DNA from: Comamonadaceae bacterium
GTDB lineage: Bacteria > Pseudomonadota > Gammaproteobacteria > Burkholderiales > Burkholderiaceae_C
DNA length: 64,000 bases
Reading direction: 5' to 3'
NCBI GenBank assembly: GCA_947374485.1
Contig: CANCCF010000002.1
Coordinates: 6,753 to 70,752, forward strand
The translations under genes were made by a program, and so were the position numbers. How positions within the stretch are numbered: the first letter of the stretch is position 1; each line of letters begins with the position of its first letter. Of the stretch, positions 35,617 through 43,945 are shown piece by piece. The notes under the pieces are model-generated. The model had not been told where the DNA came from. It saw nothing but the letters and a program-made list of their open reading frames with translations, and did not search any database.

Positions 35617-36737
35617 CGCGTCAACTCGCCAAAAATGGCTTGGGCGTCAGGCAGCGCGACACTTAAAACCTGTTGGACGTAACCGGCGCCTGTTTTGCGA
35701 TCGCGCAGCATGGCTTGTAAAGCTGTAAAGAATAACGACTGAAAGACGCCGTGCGCCGATGCGATATAAGTCTTGGGTTCAGGGGGTAGCGGCTTGAAGA
35801 GTAAGGCGCTGACCAACTCCCCGCGAACGCTATTACGGACGGCGTGCACATCTTTATCGCCCGCTTTGAGCAAGGGAAGCCCCATTGCCGCAGCGTACTT
35901 GTTGACTTCGGTAAAAACGCTGAAGAGCGAAATCAAGTGCACTTCGGCGAACGTGTGTAATGCTGTTATAACGCTGCTTGCAGTGCGCTTTGCGCTGGCC
36001 GTAACGTAGGCTTGATGAGCCAGTTCTTTTGGAAATAGTAGCGCGCCAGCAAAGGCATCAGCAAAGTCTTCACCCTCATCCATGCCCGCCAGATCTGGGG
36101 TATAGACATGGGCGAGCTCGTGCGCCATCCAAAACTTAAAATCCTCAAGATGCGTGTCGAGATTCAAGTAGATAAATGTAACCTTCTCCGAAGGCAAGAG
36201 AATATGCAGGGCATTTTCATGTCGCTTTTTCTCACCCCACATGACCGGCACGATGACGGCGTCGTTTTCAACGAATTGGTTGATCAAGTGCTCGTATGAC
36301 AGCACAGCGGCCTGACCGATGCCCAGCTTCGAACGAACTGCAGCCACTGTTGCTTGCAAGCTATCGTAGGCCAGCGAAGTGGCAGAAATCTGCGTGCGCA
36401 AAGCCTGGCGAGGGGGCAAATAATTGACCAACGGCTTGAGCATCGAGCCCATAGCACGAGCGCGCAGCACGTGTTCCTCGGTGGTCTTCGCTCCACCCTT
36501 CTTACGGAAGGCAATCACCGGTTGACTGGTCACATCTGTATGCACCAGTTTGTCGAAACCAAGGGAAAGTACAGAAGCCAGCTTCAACAACGTGGCGGGT
36601 CGAGGGAAGTCTTCACCCTTCATCCAGTTAGTCACCGCTTGACCGCTTACCCCAACTGCTTCCGCCAGCTTCTTTTGATCCCATCCTTTGCTAGCCATGG
36701 CCGTTCGAATGGATTCACTGTGGAGAGTTTTTTGCAT
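35613..36737 (-). CDS. XRE helix-turn-helix protein with ImmA/IrrE metalloprotease domain
   Basis: The 374-residue protein carries an N-terminal XRE domain (QKKLAEAVGVSGQAVTNWMKG, about 20-42) and a zincin with HELAH near residue 217 and a downstream acidic helix (GEDFADAFAGALLFP). Such proteins act as antitoxins, or as repressor-cleaving proteases in mobile elements. The start at 36737 (MQKTLHSES) puts the helix-turn-helix at the usual place; a frame 16 residues longer exists. It is coupled to the downstream PIN gene, so regulation of that gene by this protein is likely. Confidence 0.82.
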   Translation of the reverse strand: MQKTLHSESIRTAMASKGWDQKKLAEAVGVSGQAVTNWMKGEDFPRPATLLKLASVLSLGFDKLVHTDVTSQPVIAFRKKGGAKTTEEHVLRARAMGSMLKPLVNYLPPRQALRTQISATSLAYDSLQATVAAVRSKLGIGQAAVLSYEHLINQFVENDAVIVPVMWGEKKRHENALHILLPSEKVTFIYLNLDTHLEDFKFWMAHELAHVYTPDLAGMDEGEDFADAFAGALLFPKELAHQAYVTASAKRTASSVITALHTFAEVHLISLFSVFTEVNKYAAAMGLPLLKAGDKDVHAVRNSVRGELVSALLFKPLPPEPKTYIASAHGVFQSLFFTALQAMLRDRKTGAGYVQQVLSVALPDAQAIFGELTR

Positions 36738-36836
36738 AGCCTGCCAATTATGGAGGCTGAAGGCCCACAAATCAAGTTTAATCAAGTGAAGTGTTAGGCA
36801 AAAATGTCGCTCGATTGATACAATTTAGGCACTGCA

Positions 36837-37298
36837 TCAGCCAAGCCTCCCGTTCTTCAGCCGACACCTTGCGTCTGCCAAAAACTCCCTCGCCGTACCA
36901 CGGTAGTACCAGACCAAACCACACATCCAAAACAAGGAAAGCGACGCTGGGGCGTTGGCTGCACGCATCCATTCGAGGGCCAGAGGATTTCTCCATTGCC
37001 AATAGATCCAATAGCAGCCATCCACACAGAACCACGTCAGCAGCACCATCAAAGGCCACTCTCTCCACTTCCGCTCCATGAGCACACGCATGCACCAAGG
37101 AGCCGTCACATAGGCGGTGATGGCCATGATCAGACTGATTGGCACGTCCCAGTCCGGAGCCTGAAAAATGAAGGCTCCCGCGATCAGCATTGCAATCCCG
37201 AATAGCAAGGTTGCCAACTTCCAAGGACGTTTCAGTTCGGCCACGGTCTGCAAATGTTGCTTTGCAAGAGAATGGCTTATGTATGGGCAAATCTTCAT
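36837..37298 (-). CDS. Small multi-pass membrane protein
   Basis: The 153-residue protein has four likely membrane helices: about 27-47 (LATLLFGIAMLIAGAFIF), 53-70 (ISLIMAITAYVTAPW), 82-100 (LMVLLTWFCVDGCYWIYW) and 118-132 (ASLSLFWMCGLVWYY). Its ATG overlaps the stop of the YbjN-like gene by four bases (ATGA), so the two are translated together. Family not recognised. Confidence 0.72.
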   Translation of the reverse strand: MKICPYISHSLAKQHLQTVAELKRPWKLATLLFGIAMLIAGAFIFQAPDWDVPISLIMAITAYVTAPWCMRVLMERKWREWPLMVLLTWFCVDGCYWIYWQWRNPLALEWMRAANAPASLSLFWMCGLVWYYRGTAREFLADARCRLKNGRLG

Positions 37299-37825
37299 TG
37301 CAGGGTTTCTGCGCTGCCTTTGCTCGCCATTTCCAACACGTCACTCGCGCTCGCATTGCCATATGCAATGGCCATGATGGGGGCTTGGTACTGGTTAGCC
37401 AAATCAAGAGCCGTGCGGAATGCACGGTCAATCATGTCCTCGCCAAGGAACAGATCGCTTTCCACGAAGGTGCGCACGCGTACCTCTCCATCTCGAAGAT
37501 CCATTTCAAAATTGCCAAAAATGACCGTGTAGTTGATGCGCGCAATTGCCTCGGCTACCACCGCTCGCCGTGGTTCAGGAACAAATGTCGGATACGTGCA
37601 GTACACCAGCGCTCGTGACCACTCATCCCCTTGGACAGTTTCGGCCACCACCCGCACATTGCCATTGTGCAGGCGCAGCCCAAAGGATAGGCATTGGTGG
37701 TCGCCATGGGTGGAATATGCCCACTCCTTTTCTGTCAGGTAGTCACAGACCCTATCAAACAGGTCCTTGCCTTGGCCCTGTACCAGGTCGGAATCAACCT
37801 TTGCTGCATCATTATGCTTCGTCAT
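37295..37825 (-). CDS. YbjN-domain protein
   Basis: The 176-residue protein matches the YbjN fold (type III secretion chaperone-like): DLFDRVCDYLTEKEWAYSTHGDHQCLSFGLRL at the front, then VVAETVQGDEWSRALVYCTYP, and a long helix AVVAEAIARINYTVIFGNFEMDLRDGEVRVR. The ATG at 37825 is chosen for a GAGGGAG ribosome-binding site six bases upstream; in-frame ATGs at 37831 and 37846 are worse placed. Function is unknown; YbjN proteins modulate motility and stress responses in enterobacteria. It is coupled to the membrane-protein gene. Confidence 0.75.
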   Translation of the reverse strand: MTKHNDAAKVDSDLVQGQGKDLFDRVCDYLTEKEWAYSTHGDHQCLSFGLRLHNGNVRVVAETVQGDEWSRALVYCTYPTFVPEPRRAVVAEAIARINYTVIFGNFEMDLRDGEVRVRTFVESDLFLGEDMIDRAFRTALDLANQYQAPIMAIAYGNASASDVLEMASKGSAETLQ

Positions 37826-37842
37826 CTTCATCTCCCTCAAAT

Positions 37843-37986
37843 TCAAACTCGCGTCGACGGTGTGGGCAGTTCAATACCGTAGAAGCGTGCCGTTACCCGC
37901 AGAATTCGCAGGATGGGTGGTACGTAAGCAGGAATGTCCCTGTCTTCGATCGGCAGGTGGGCTGTCGAGACCAGTACGTGAGTCAT
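37843..37986 (-). CDS. Possible 47-residue protein upstream of the YbjN-like gene
   Basis: The frame from ATG 37986 (MTHVLVSTAHLPIEDRDIP, ending LPTPSTRV) has a CCGGAG ribosome-binding site eight bases upstream and ends five bases before the ribosome-binding site of the next gene, as in a compact operon. No family recognised; it could be spurious. Confidence 0.4.
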   Translation of the reverse strand: MTHVLVSTAHLPIEDRDIPAYVPPILRILRVTARFYGIELPTPSTRV

Positions 37987-38074
37987 GTGGCATCTCCGGT
38001 TTAGCGCATATGCCGAAATGGCTGGGAGCGCAATCTGGAACAAATCCCCCGATGAACGAATGCTATGGACCCAT

Positions 38075-38094
38075 GGGCTCACAGCGTGAGCCTC
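38075..38094. repeat. Dispersed palindrome copy
   Basis: GGGCTCACAGCGTGAGCCTC, with arms GGCTCAC/GTGAGCC perfectly complementary. It lies between two minus-strand genes, where it could act as a terminator-like hairpin. Confidence 0.55.
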
Positions 38095-38108
38095 CAACGC
38101 ACTTGCCC

Positions 38109-38318
38109 TCAAACGAGCACTGCGTTAATCAGGTCCCTGAGCGCCAGCAACTCTTCCTTCTTCAGAACGAGTCCAAAATTTCGCTGCCACTCATCAGGGT
38201 TGCGGGCTGATGTAAGTTGGCTGCTGAACTGCATGTGGAAGCTGCCGGCCTGGGCGGCAATGGCTTGCAGTTCAACCTGGCGCACGAAGTCGCCGGCATG
38301 CGTGAGTTGTGTTTTCAT
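38109..38318 (-). CDS. Small hypothetical protein, 69 residues
   Basis: It starts MKTQLTHAGDFVRQVELQ and ends LKKEELLALRDLINAVLV; it is amphipathic and probably helical. The ATG at 38318 has a GGAACGGA ribosome-binding site; an in-frame Met further out lies within the end of the deacetylase gene. It follows that gene by 50 bases in the same direction. Not recognised. Confidence 0.55.
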   Translation of the reverse strand: MKTQLTHAGDFVRQVELQAIAAQAGSFHMQFSSQLTSARNPDEWQRNFGLVLKKEELLALRDLINAVLV

Positions 38319-38368
38319 AAATTCCGTTCCTGTCGTTAAAGAAAATTTGCCCTGTTCGGTGTGCCCGG

Positions 38369-39223
38369 TTAGCCAAAGATCTCGCAATGCAGCCGTGCGG
38401 TTTCCCGATGCAAGGCCAGCACCGGCTCGATGCGCTCGGCTTCTGCTTCTCCCCTGACTACCTGGTAACCACCGGCCAGGTTCCAGACCATGGGCAGGTG
38501 CCCCATCTGCTTGAACACGGTGCGGTCACGTTCGTGCATCTGCTCCGTGCTGAGGATGCCGCCCAGCGGGTCATTGATGTGCGGGTCTGCCCCTGCCTGG
38601 TAGAGCACCAGATCGCAGGGTTGGCATTTGGTAATCGCCGCATCCAGCCAGCGCTCGTAGGCGCCATGGGCCGCACTTGCCACATCCCAGAACGCATTGC
38701 CTTGGGTGTGGTGTTCAATCCAGTTGATGCCCAGTCTGCGGATGATGTCGTCCGTGCCGTTGCCGTAGTGGGCGTCACAATCCAGGATGGCCACCCGGTT
38801 TACCAGCCCGGCGTCCTTCATTGCCAGGGCCGCCACCATCAGGCCATTGAAAGTGCAATAGCCACCGGCTTCGCTGAACCCGGCATGGTGAAAGCCGGAC
38901 GTGGGCGAACACACGACCTCTCTGTGCAGCACGGCATGCTCGGCCGCTGCCACCATGGAGCCTGAGGTGTAGGGCAGCGAAGCCGCCACGGCGGGATCGC
39001 AGTTGCCAAAGCCGTTGGTGCAACTGCCGTCCAGCACGCCTTTGACATAGTCGGCATGGTGGGCGCGGACAATTTGCTCTTCGGTGGCGGGCTCAAAACT
39101 GCAGATTTCCAAAGCCGCTCCAAAGTGCTTGCGCCAGTCCTCCACCACCAGACGCGGCTTGTGGGCCGATGGCGAAGAGCGTTGGGGCGGACCCACCTGT
39201 TCCTTGCGGTAGAAAACTTTCAT
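38369..39223 (-). CDS. Histone-deacetylase/acetylpolyamine-amidohydrolase family enzyme
   Basis: Members remove acetyl groups from polyamines, acetoin-related substrates or lysines using zinc. The 284-residue protein has the active-site His pair in SGFHHAGFSEAGGYCTFN (about 109-126), zinc ligands in ILDCDAHYGNGTDD (Asp and His, about 146-159) and the third ligand Asp in QAGADPH (about 210), then the C-terminal LAGGYQ. All catalytic residues are present. A strong AGGAGG ribosome-binding site supports the ATG at 39223. Substrate cannot be told. Confidence 0.88.
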   Translation of the reverse strand: MKVFYRKEQVGPPQRSSPSAHKPRLVVEDWRKHFGAALEICSFEPATEEQIVRAHHADYVKGVLDGSCTNGFGNCDPAVAASLPYTSGSMVAAAEHAVLHREVVCSPTSGFHHAGFSEAGGYCTFNGLMVAALAMKDAGLVNRVAILDCDAHYGNGTDDIIRRLGINWIEHHTQGNAFWDVASAAHGAYERWLDAAITKCQPCDLVLYQAGADPHINDPLGGILSTEQMHERDRTVFKQMGHLPMVWNLAGGYQVVRGEAEAERIEPVLALHRETARLHCEIFG

Positions 39224-39829
39224 GGTTCTTCCTCCTTCTGGTTGTTGATGAATGACGAAACCTAAGTCGGGGCATTGCCTTCAGGCAAAGGCTCTCCCCG
39301 CCGCGCCAGGAAGCTGTACCCGCGACAGGGCGTAGCTCCGCTTGTGCGGACCAAATCAGCATGAAGCAGTGCGCGGCTAGCGCATCAGGGGCAGGTGGAA
39401 AAATAGCATTTGAAGCTCTCCAAAAGTCACTATGAAAAATGGCTTTCCATGGAATTGGAGAGCCGGTTCTTTAGCCAGCATTTGTGCGTCGCCCTGGCAA
39501 TCTGTCGATCAAATCCAGCGACTGGTCTGCACCTATTTCGCGGTGAAAACCGAAAATTAAAAGCAAATGAGAAAGCCCACTTAACCAATTTGGAGCGGCT
39601 TGCAGTCATGACTACAAGGGACTCGAAAATGCCAAAGCGGGCTTGGTTGCTTTAGCAGTCATTTGTTACGCGCTCTGCAAGTTAACAAGTAAATCAGCGC
39701 AAGCACCATTTCAACTTTCTCCTCATATAAAGCAGAGTTTTCACCGCCCAATGAGATCCATGATAGAAGCCTGCAGGCTCATGGCGTGAGCCTGATTCAC
39801 GCCATGTTGACGGTCGAAATCCATGCTGC
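39224..39829. other. 606-base gap between the amidohydrolase and VIT/VWA genes
   Basis: No convincing gene. Close to the amidohydrolase start, a nested stem-loop (CGGGG 39268-39272 with CCCCG 39296-39300, inner GCCTT/AAGGC) lies in what would be its 5' leader. The middle is A/T-rich. The right end holds a dispersed palindrome copy. Confidence 0.5.
39775..39793. repeat. Dispersed palindrome copy, perfect arms
   Basis: AGGCTCA-TGGCG-TGAGCCT, a 7-bp perfect inverted repeat 36 bases after the stop of the VIT/VWA gene. It may end that transcript. It is the most symmetrical of the six copies. Confidence 0.6.
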
Positions 39830-42256
39830 TCAGGCCTCTTGCATTTGCGGAAAATATCGCACCGTATCGGGCCATGCTGAAGCCTGCAGACCCTGAAATT
39901 CTGCGCGAACAAAGGCTGCGAGGCGTGCATCGACCACCAGCGGCTTTGCAGGTCGGATAGCGGTTTTGATGGCTTGCATGGCCCGACCGATGCCCTGCCC
40001 GGCGGTGAGCCCGAATCCAAGAACAACTGCAATGAAGGCCGCGACCACGGCAGCTTCGCTCTCCCCATTGCCAATTTCCAGTTCCAACCACTCGCAGGTC
40101 GCAAGACCGAGCCCAAGTTGGCGCAATCCGGCATACGTCTTTGGCCACATGGTTTGCGCATGGGTAAGCAACCAGTCCGAGAACTCGGCCGGGGTTATGC
40201 CCGCATCATCCGGCGCGCTACGGTAGCGGTATTGCGGTCCGTCATCTGCTTGTTTGCGTAGGAAGGCGGGGATCTCATAGTCATCCATTCCTCCCGCGCT
40301 CAAAGCATCCACTCTGGCTGACGCTGCGGTCCGATTGGTCCGCCAGACGGAAGGGGTGGACATACTGCCGTAGTCCGGGCTTGATTCCGATATTGCTCTC
40401 TTGCTGAACTTCACCTGAGGTCCGGCATGTCCTACTTTGCTGCCCAGGACCATGGACGGATCGGCTATGGAGTAGCTGATGGAGCCCGTGCCACCCCAGC
40501 CAGCGGCCAGCATCTGCGGCACCTGGTGGGCCTGGGGCATTTCCGAGGCCTTTTCGCCCTCGGAGCGTTCGTGCACCAGGATGAAATTGGTGTGCGCTGT
40601 AACCAGTTGGTATTGCACGGCCAGGGCAAGCACCGTCGGTGACGCGGAACCGGACAATTCATCTGAGCCCTGTGCGGTTTGCGCAACTTGTGCAAAGGCG
40701 GCCATCCGCGCCAGGGTATTGGCGCTGCTTTCCACCAACGCCACCTCAGCCTGTGCCAGCAGCACCTCGGTACCGCCACCGTCCATGCAGCCCCACAGGC
40801 GCAGGACCTGGCCGGCTTGGTGCAGGGGCGCTGCATCAACGAAGGCACACACGTTGAGTGCATCGTCCGCAAACGCATGCTCAGGCATTGGTTGCGCCCA
40901 ACGCACAACAGTTCCTGCGGGCCACTCCAGACGCAGCTGGCTGGCACGGCTGGAGCGCAGACGGCTGTACATGCGCAGCACGGCAGGCTCCACGTCTTCA
41001 CCCGGAGCCACGAAATCACAAGCACCACCGGTTGCCATAGCCAGGCGCCGCAGATGCGCCTCGGCAGGGCTGGCACCAATGCCCACGACGAAGACTCGGT
41101 GGCCCGATTGGGTAGCCACAGCGATGACCTGTTCGATGCCATAAATCTCACCATCGGTGACCAGCAGGATATCGCTCTGACCCTTATGTGCCAGGGCGAT
41201 GGTGGACACCAGCGCGGCCTCCATTTCGGTGCCGCCCAGGTTGGCATCGAGCGCATCAATCCAGCGCCTGGCAGAGGCCTTTGCCTGCGCTGTCCCGCTC
41301 CAAAGGCCGCGGCTACGGTGCTCTGTGGTGTCTCCAAAGCGAGAAAGGCTGAAGCGGTCTGCCGACTCCAGAGCGGCCACGATACGATGCAGGGCCTTGC
41401 GAGCAGCGTTGATGCTGTCACCCGCCATGGAGCCGCTACAGTCGACCAGGATCTTGGCGGCCACTGCATGCGAAGTGCCACTGCCCAGTTGCGGGCTGAA
41501 GCTTGCCATTACTGCAGTCTGGCCAGGAACGCAGGCATCCAAACAGGCGATGGCCACAGACTGGTTTTGCAGATCGCTAAGCGTCAGGATGAAATCTTTG
41601 TCCAAGGCACCGCGCTGGGCCAGCCGGATGACCAGTTCATCCCCCTGCGGGAAATACCCGGTCTTGTGACTCGGTGAGGCCACACTGGCCTTGGCAAGAT
41701 CGCCATACAGCGTGATGCTGATGTCGAACGGGTATTCGGCTGTGATGTCACTCACCGGGACCTGGTGGGGCTGCAAGCCGCCTTGGAGAACCGGGTTGCC
41801 ATAGCGCGGCGCAATGGTGGTGGGCAGCATCAGGCGAATCTGGCCGTGCTCCAGTTGCAGCACCTGGGCGTAGCGCACCGTGATGCTGCACTCTTCGCGC
41901 GCCATCAGATTGCCCAATTCCAGCGTGTAGCTGTGGTCCGGGTTGCGCTCCAACAGGATGCCGGAGTTGCCTTCCGAGATGGCCTCTTCATAGCGGGCAC
42001 GGGCAGTGCTTTTTGCGGTGACCTCGCCAGTGAGAGCCTTTCCGTTGAGCTCCACATCCACGCCCATCAGCACCGCGCCAAAGGGCAAGGGAAAGGTGTA
42101 GCTGATTTCGGTGTTGGTATCGCTGGCATTGCGAAAGCGCTGCTGCAGGCTCATGGCCAGCAAACGCCCCTTGATCGCACCATTGGCCTTGACACCCAAA
42201 AGCATGGGCTGCTGACCACCACCGCACACCACTTCTGCCTGACGCATTGCGCTCAT
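39830..42256 (-). CDS. VIT and von Willebrand A domain protein
   Basis: The 808-residue protein has an N-terminal VIT domain (about 20-150, with FPLPFGAVLMGVDVELNG) and a VWA domain whose metal site DCSGSMAG lies at about 272-279 with a later DILLVTDGEIYG. The C-terminal 300 residues end in an Ala/Gly-rich globular part. No signal peptide is visible, so it is probably cytoplasmic. It is translationally coupled (ATGA) to the MerR gene upstream. Such VIT/VWA proteins resemble inter-alpha-trypsin inhibitor heavy chains; the bacterial role is unclear. Confidence 0.87.
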   Translation of the reverse strand: MSAMRQAEVVCGGGQQPMLLGVKANGAIKGRLLAMSLQQRFRNASDTNTEISYTFPLPFGAVLMGVDVELNGKALTGEVTAKSTARARYEEAISEGNSGILLERNPDHSYTLELGNLMAREECSITVRYAQVLQLEHGQIRLMLPTTIAPRYGNPVLQGGLQPHQVPVSDITAEYPFDISITLYGDLAKASVASPSHKTGYFPQGDELVIRLAQRGALDKDFILTLSDLQNQSVAIACLDACVPGQTAVMASFSPQLGSGTSHAVAAKILVDCSGSMAGDSINAARKALHRIVAALESADRFSLSRFGDTTEHRSRGLWSGTAQAKASARRWIDALDANLGGTEMEAALVSTIALAHKGQSDILLVTDGEIYGIEQVIAVATQSGHRVFVVGIGASPAEAHLRRLAMATGGACDFVAPGEDVEPAVLRMYSRLRSSRASQLRLEWPAGTVVRWAQPMPEHAFADDALNVCAFVDAAPLHQAGQVLRLWGCMDGGGTEVLLAQAEVALVESSANTLARMAAFAQVAQTAQGSDELSGSASPTVLALAVQYQLVTAHTNFILVHERSEGEKASEMPQAHQVPQMLAAGWGGTGSISYSIADPSMVLGSKVGHAGPQVKFSKRAISESSPDYGSMSTPSVWRTNRTAASARVDALSAGGMDDYEIPAFLRKQADDGPQYRYRSAPDDAGITPAEFSDWLLTHAQTMWPKTYAGLRQLGLGLATCEWLELEIGNGESEAAVVAAFIAVVLGFGLTAGQGIGRAMQAIKTAIRPAKPLVVDARLAAFVRAEFQGLQASAWPDTVRYFPQMQEA

Positions 42257-42720
42257 TTTGATTTCCCCTTTTCCGTTTGTGTGACAACCTTCTTCGAATC
42301 CATTTCCCCTGCGGCATCCGGGCCGATGACCGATGCGTACAGCGCCATCACACCGCGTGTGAAGACGCGCATTTGTTCTGGCGAGAGCCGCGCCCTGCCG
42401 GGCTCGATGACGACTTCCAGGCCATCGGCCACATGCAGGTGGCTATGCACCTCTACCGAGCCTGGCTGCTTGCCCCGCGCGGGCACAGCGGCCTCTTGTC
42501 CCTGCAGCAACTCGCGTATGCGCTCCAGCGACACGCCGGCAGCGCTCCACTTCTTGATCAATAGCAGCTGCTCCAGCTGGGCCGCACCATAGCGGGCGGC
42601 CCGCGTCTCACCCACCGGCCGGTCGATCAGGCCGTGCTGCACGTAATAGCGCACGGTGCGCACCGGCAGATCGGCCAGGACGCAGAGTTCATTCAGGGTG
42701 TGTTGGATGGGATCGGACAT
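42253..42720 (-). CDS. MerR-family regulator
   Basis: The 155-residue protein has the MerR winged helix at 8-75 (LNELCVLADLPVRTVRYYVQHGLIDRPVGETRAARYG). A middle region follows, and a Lys-rich tail (KKVVTQTEKGKSK). The start MSDPIQHT at 42720 is chosen over a frame six residues longer. It overlaps the VIT/VWA start by four bases, so it probably controls that operon and itself through the inverted repeat at 42733-42762. Effector unknown. Confidence 0.87.
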   Translation of the reverse strand: MSDPIQHTLNELCVLADLPVRTVRYYVQHGLIDRPVGETRAARYGAAQLEQLLLIKKWSAAGVSLERIRELLQGQEAAVPARGKQPGSVEVHSHLHVADGLEVVIEPGRARLSPEQMRVFTRGVMALYASVIGPDAAGEMDSKKVVTQTEKGKSK

Positions 42721-42732
42721 GCAGTTTTTTAA

Positions 42733-42762
42733 ATACACTTATTTAATACAGTTTTAGTGTAT
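42733..42762. promoter_or_regulatory. Inverted repeat, probable MerR-type operator
   Basis: ATACACT (42733-42739) and AGTGTAT (42756-42762) are perfect 7-bp arms 16 bases apart in an A/T-rich promoter region 13 bases upstream of the MerR start. Arms around a spaced promoter are typical of MerR control. The regulator assignment is inferred from adjacency. Confidence 0.6.
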
Positions 42763-42836
42763 CAATAAAATTGGCAATTGCAAGCCACCTTTTCTTCCCC
42801 AACAATAATGGTCAACACCGTGCAAAAGTACAGTGG

Positions 42837-43355
42837 CTACTCACGATCGCGCCTTGCGTCATAGGCGTCACGCCAGGCTTGAGCGCGCCGGTTGGCCCTG
42901 GCCATGAATGCATCGGTCCGAGCGGCTTCAGTGCAAAGGTATCTGGGCTTGGGAACGATGCCGACCCGTCCCAGGTCAAGGCGGTCAGCATCCCAACAGG
43001 TCAACACTGTGGGATCGCCGCGCACCATGCCGTCGCTGTGGTGTTCGCAGGCATAGCACAGCAAGTCCATTTCCTGGTCCGTCGCGTCAAACAACTTTCC
43101 CTTCAATTGCCTGGCCAACTCCGCGCCACATGCACCATGACCCTCGTCCTGGTGCTCATTGATGCGGCGGGAGTCATGGAAGTAGGAAAACAGCTCCACC
43201 ACATGCCGATTGGCTCCCGTCTGGCTGGAAATCATCAACCCATTTGCTCGCACGCGTGCCCAGTGAGCGATACCGTGATGCCCCCACCAATCAACTTTCA
43301 ATTGTTGGCGCAAGTGCTGCAGTAGCTCATGGCGATTGAATTCAGTGAATGACAC
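42837..43355 (-). CDS. HD-domain phosphohydrolase-like protein
   Basis: The product is about 172 residues. It has an HD pattern: H in HWARVRANG, the HD pair in LFSYFHDSRRINE, H in DEGHGACG, HH in ACEHHSDG and a final Asp in CWDADRLDL. HD enzymes are metal-dependent phosphohydrolases. The start is a GTG (43355, alternative GTG 43361) after GTGGGG; the much longer open frame to 43925 is a shadow of the membrane-protein gene upstream. It follows that gene by about 17 bases and is probably co-transcribed. Confidence 0.75.
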   Translation of the reverse strand: MSFTEFNRHELLQHLRQQLKVDWWGHHGIAHWARVRANGLMISSQTGANRHVVELFSYFHDSRRINEHQDEGHGACGAELARQLKGKLFDATDQEMDLLCYACEHHSDGMVRGDPTVLTCWDADRLDLGRVGIVPKPRYLCTEAARTDAFMARANRRAQAWRDAYDARRDRE

Positions 43356-43372
43356 AAGCACCCCACATTCAG

Positions 43373-43717
43373 CTATTGACCATTCCGAGTCTCGATAACC
43401 GAGGTGCGACGCCTGGCAATGCCTTTCAGCGCCAACATCGACATGGAGTAGGCAGTCGCGGTGACATACCAATCCGCGTGAACAAGCATGAAGACAGCTA
43501 TGGCATCCACGAGCCACCCCACTCCAGTTGGCAATGGGTCTTCGGATGAAGTAGGGGTACCGCTGGAAAACAGTACCACAAAATACATGGCGCACATAAA
43601 CCAGATGAAGGCTGCCGCCAGCCACGCTAGCCAATCGATTTGTTGGCAAGCTCCAAAGTAGATGGCGACGAGCAGCAGCACGTTCAGACCAATCGTTCGA
43701 ATTGCTTGGTGACCCAT
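43373..43717 (-). CDS. Small membrane protein, 114 residues
   Basis: It has three or four hydrophobic helices (GLNVLLLVAIYFGA, LAWLAAAFIWFMCAMYFVVLF, and GWLVDAIAVFMLV) and a basic tail (LKGIARRRTSVIETRNGQ). The ATG at 43717 has a GGGAG ribosome-binding site; an upstream ATG at 43765 is possible. It precedes the HD-domain gene. Family not recognised. Confidence 0.62.
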   Translation of the reverse strand: MGHQAIRTIGLNVLLLVAIYFGACQQIDWLAWLAAAFIWFMCAMYFVVLFSSGTPTSSEDPLPTGVGWLVDAIAVFMLVHADWYVTATAYSMSMLALKGIARRRTSVIETRNGQ

Positions 43718-43945
43718 TCGACTTGCTCCCAGGTGAAAGGATGAATAACCAGGTCCCAACGCCATGATGCCCGCTCCTCCCGCCGATCTTCGCCGGCAGC
43801 GGTGCATCAGGCGCTGGGACTTCCGATCTTGCAGAACAAGAGGCGCATGCCGCGACCCTGGGGAGCTGCAATTTCATCCAGCGGTTCAATTTGGGCTTCT
43901 CTTTCTGTGGGTACACTTTTCCCAACCACTACAAAGAATCTTCCC

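Noticed and set aside
39268..39300. Riboswitch upstream of the amidohydrolase gene
   Set aside because: A nested hairpin with GGAGAG resembles parts of glycine-type aptamers by eye, but the conserved core and second stem do not fit any riboswitch I could recall.
42837..43925. Single 362-residue minus-strand gene
   Set aside because: Only the last 172 residues look like protein (HD domain); the front overlaps a membrane-protein gene in another frame with better composition and its own ribosome-binding site.
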